From Bettongia penicillata ogilbyi (taxonomy: Eukaryota; Chordata; Mammalia; Diprotodontia; Potoroidae), in assembly GCA_023548195.1 (NCBI GenBank), contig JAJHZJ010000252.1, forward strand, positions 4,290,841-4,354,840: DNA of 64,000 nt. The letters run 5' to 3'. Numbering within the stretch: position 1 is the stretch's first letter; each line of letters opens with the position of its first letter. Below, in pieces: positions 63,665 to 64,000 of this stretch. The position numbers and the translations under genes were made by a program. A model generated the notes under the pieces. That model made no database searches and was not told where the DNA came from. It saw only the letters and a list, made by a program, of their open reading frames with translations.

Positions 63665-63815
63665 AATTTATGTTATATTTTACACAATCTATAAAATTTT
63701 GAATTCCAAATTCTCCCTCCCTCTTCCCCATCCTTTGAGAAGGCAAACAATATATTGATTTTACCCATAAAGATATCCTGAACATACTTCCATAGTAGCC
63801 ATATCCTATCCCCTT
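63665..63815 (-). mobile_element. Antisense L1 3' UTR fragment
   Basis: AATTTTGAATTCCAAATTCT CCCTCC, CCCATCCTTTGAGAAGGCAA ACAATAT and ATAGTAGCCATATCC are complementary to L1 3' UTR words at 40120-40250. Confidence 0.65.
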
Positions 63816-63914
63816 AAGTCATCTCTTATATAGGCTAAATATTTAATTCCTTCAATCAATCTTCTTATTGTAGGGTTTAAAATATCCTCACAATCCTCTT
63901 CTATTTATTCCACC

Positions 63915-64000
63915 CTTTTGAAGCAACTTAACCCTATTTGCCTCAGTTTCCTCATCTCTAAAATGAGTTGGAGAAGGAAATGGCAAGCCACTTACCCAAG
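63915..64000 (+). mobile_element. Marsupial SINE, cut by the window end
   Basis: CTTAACCCTATTTGCCTCAG TTTCC, AAAATGAGTTGGAGAAGGAA ATGGC; the 3' end lies beyond the window. Confidence 0.8.

Overview
The window looks like AT-rich intergenic or intronic DNA from a marsupial, probably an Australian lineage. That assignment rests on repeat content recalled from established knowledge: marsupial tRNA-headed SINEs with long 3' bodies, MIR/THER-type SINEs, many L2 copies, RTE-clade LINE remnants, and an L1 lineage that includes ORF2-less 'half-L1' (HAL1) elements. The species cannot be named from sequence alone. I recognise no host protein-coding exon, tRNA, rRNA or snRNA, and no bacterial-type gene, operon or CRISPR array. 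Nearly all short open frames in the window are chance frames or frames inside repeats.

Layout. Positions 1-15,000 hold scattered SINE, L2 and hAT fragments and a long decayed antisense RTE LINE (about 12.4-14.8 kb) with endonuclease-like and reverse-transcriptase-like remnants. Positions 15,000-27,000 hold SINEs, several copies of two dispersed repeats I cannot name, and a locally duplicated segment (21.4 and 22.5 kb). Positions 27,000-36,000 hold L2 reverse-transcriptase fragments, an RTE C-terminus and several simple repeats. Positions 37,000-38,300 hold a 163-codon frame that I could not assign.

The centrepiece is 40,107-44,285, a three-layer nest. An old minus-strand L1 3' end was split by a minus-strand SINE. 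That SINE was in turn split by a 2.77-kb plus-strand HAL1-type element. The HAL1 has a YY1-like 5' end, one intact 366-codon L1 ORF1, a purine-rich 3' UTR, no ORF2, and a perfect 15-bp target-site duplication. A second, older element of the same architecture lies at about 56.5-59.2 kb, inside another L1 3' end that also carries a SINE. The rest of the window (45-64 kb) holds a foldback hAT-like MITE, a long antisense L2, SINEs and microsatellites.

The 'genes' here are retrotransposon genes. ORF1p would be an RNA-binding chaperone. Because the HAL1 carries no reverse transcriptase, it would need ORF2 protein supplied by full-length L1 elsewhere. Boundaries of old repeats are approximate because they were read by eye without a repeat library.
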